The position numbers and the translations under genes were made by a program. The notes below the pieces were generated by a model that saw only the letters and a list, made by a program, of their open reading frames with translations, was not told the origin of the DNA and made no database searches. This document shows positions 63,331 to 64,000 of a stretch of DNA of 64,000 nucleotides, piece by piece. This stretch comes from Molossus alvarezi (lineage: Eukaryota; Chordata; Mammalia; Chiroptera; Molossidae), in contig CM073898.1 in the NCBI GenBank assembly GCA_037176705.1, forward strand, positions 21,555,988 to 21,619,987, in the 5' to 3' direction. Positions within the stretch are counted from its first letter, which is position 1. Every line of letters starts with the position of its first letter.

Positions 63331-64000
63331 TTTCCCATAGTAGTTCAGTCCACCTCAGCTCTCATTGTTATTACTGTTATTACTGTTGCCAAGGGCCCAC
63401 TGATATTCTTATCACTACAAAGTCTCCCAGATCTGGAACCTTGCAAATGACTTAATTTCCTGGATCATCACACTTACCTGTTATAAAAAAGTAAACAACA
63501 TTATCTTGACTGGTGCTTAAGGCTCTGACATGAAGTCGCTACTGACCACCCACTCCTTTTGCTGTCTCGTCTCCTCCCTTGTCTTAATAACCCTCCTAGT
63601 CCCCAAGGTAAGAGGTTGCCCTGGCCCAGGAGGCATTTGCACCCTCAGAATGTGTCTGAAGAACCAAGTAGCTTTTCAGGCTCAAAGGAATCCCTCTCCA
63701 CCGGGGAGCAGCCTTTGTAATGTCCTTGACCCATGTCACATTGGCGGCTGCTTATTCTTGTCTTGTCGTAGGGCTTAATGCCCACACTCAGGGCGCCGCT
63801 CCCCTGCAGTGCATTGTGAATGGCACCTCCATCAGTCCCAGTAGGCCACCGGCCCTGCTTCTTTCAAAATTATCTTATTAGCTAGGGATCAGTCTCCTAA
63901 CCTAACCATGAAAAGGTTTGGAATGAGCTTCCCCAGCTTAAGCGAAGCCCGTTTCATTCATCCACACTGTATGTTTCTGGGGTCCCTGGCACCCACACGC

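Larger units (their letters stand above)
60276..64000 (+). other. RASGRP3 intron 12 (partial)
   Basis: No sequence encoding the remaining C1 residues (expected to begin LWG) was found, so the intron runs past the window end. It contains MIR-like fragments, a GATA microsatellite and one Ves SINE. The stretches 61030-61860 and 63330-64000 show nothing I recognise. Confidence 0.8.

Noticed and set aside
63530..63778. Possible next C1-domain exon (frame ending LFLSCRRA)
   Set aside because: The resemblance to the C1 terminus is limited to CRR; the expected cysteine and histidine spacing and splice sites are missing.

Overview
The window is mammalian nuclear DNA. It carries the first twelve coding exons of one protein gene, RASGRP3 (RAS guanyl-releasing protein 3, a diacylglycerol-regulated Ras/Rap1 exchange factor), on the + strand from 32459 to 60275. 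The exons encode residues 1 to 514 of a protein I remember as about 690 residues in human. They join in frame at canonical sites, except for one intron with AT-AC ends and U12-type signals. The last visible exon stops inside the C1 domain, so the 3' part of the gene lies beyond base 64000. Bases 1-32333 are intron 1 and/or 5' flank; I could not identify upstream non-coding exons there.

The host is almost certainly a bat. I count 27 copies of the tRNA-derived Ves SINE (17 on +, 10 on -), most with recognisable target-site duplications (TSDs), and Ves is a bat family mostly associated with Yangochiroptera. Two short hAT elements with SPIN-type ends and a HAL1 (half-LINE) fit a bat genome too. 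I do not assign a family or species.

Layout. 1-32333: non-coding, with many Ves copies, a U6 snRNA pseudogene (1584), an antisense L1 end carrying a SPIN-like element (4570-5105), an L1 with a twin-priming type inversion (6578-7675) running into a 190 bp purine microsatellite, a complete HAL1 with a 16 bp TSD (14923-17146), old L1/L2/MIR fragments and a large unexplained inverted repeat (23191-23845). 32334-32528: 5' UTR with a small upstream ORF, then the start codon. 33511-43027: exons 2-8, completing the REM domain and building most of the CDC25 catalytic domain. 43028-52111: a 9 kb repeat-rich intron with a second hAT element and a 3' L1. 52112-60275: exons 9-12 with the end of the catalytic region, the linker, two EF-hands and the start of C1; intron 10 holds a broken NACA retropseudogene on the - strand. 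60276-64000: intron 12.

I found no new coding system. The most informative observations are the minor-spliceosome intron, the TSD-bounded HAL1, the SPIN-like insertion with an internal empty-site comparison, a head-only Ves insertion, and an inverted repeat that I cannot name. All family names rest on reading and memory; no database search was run.
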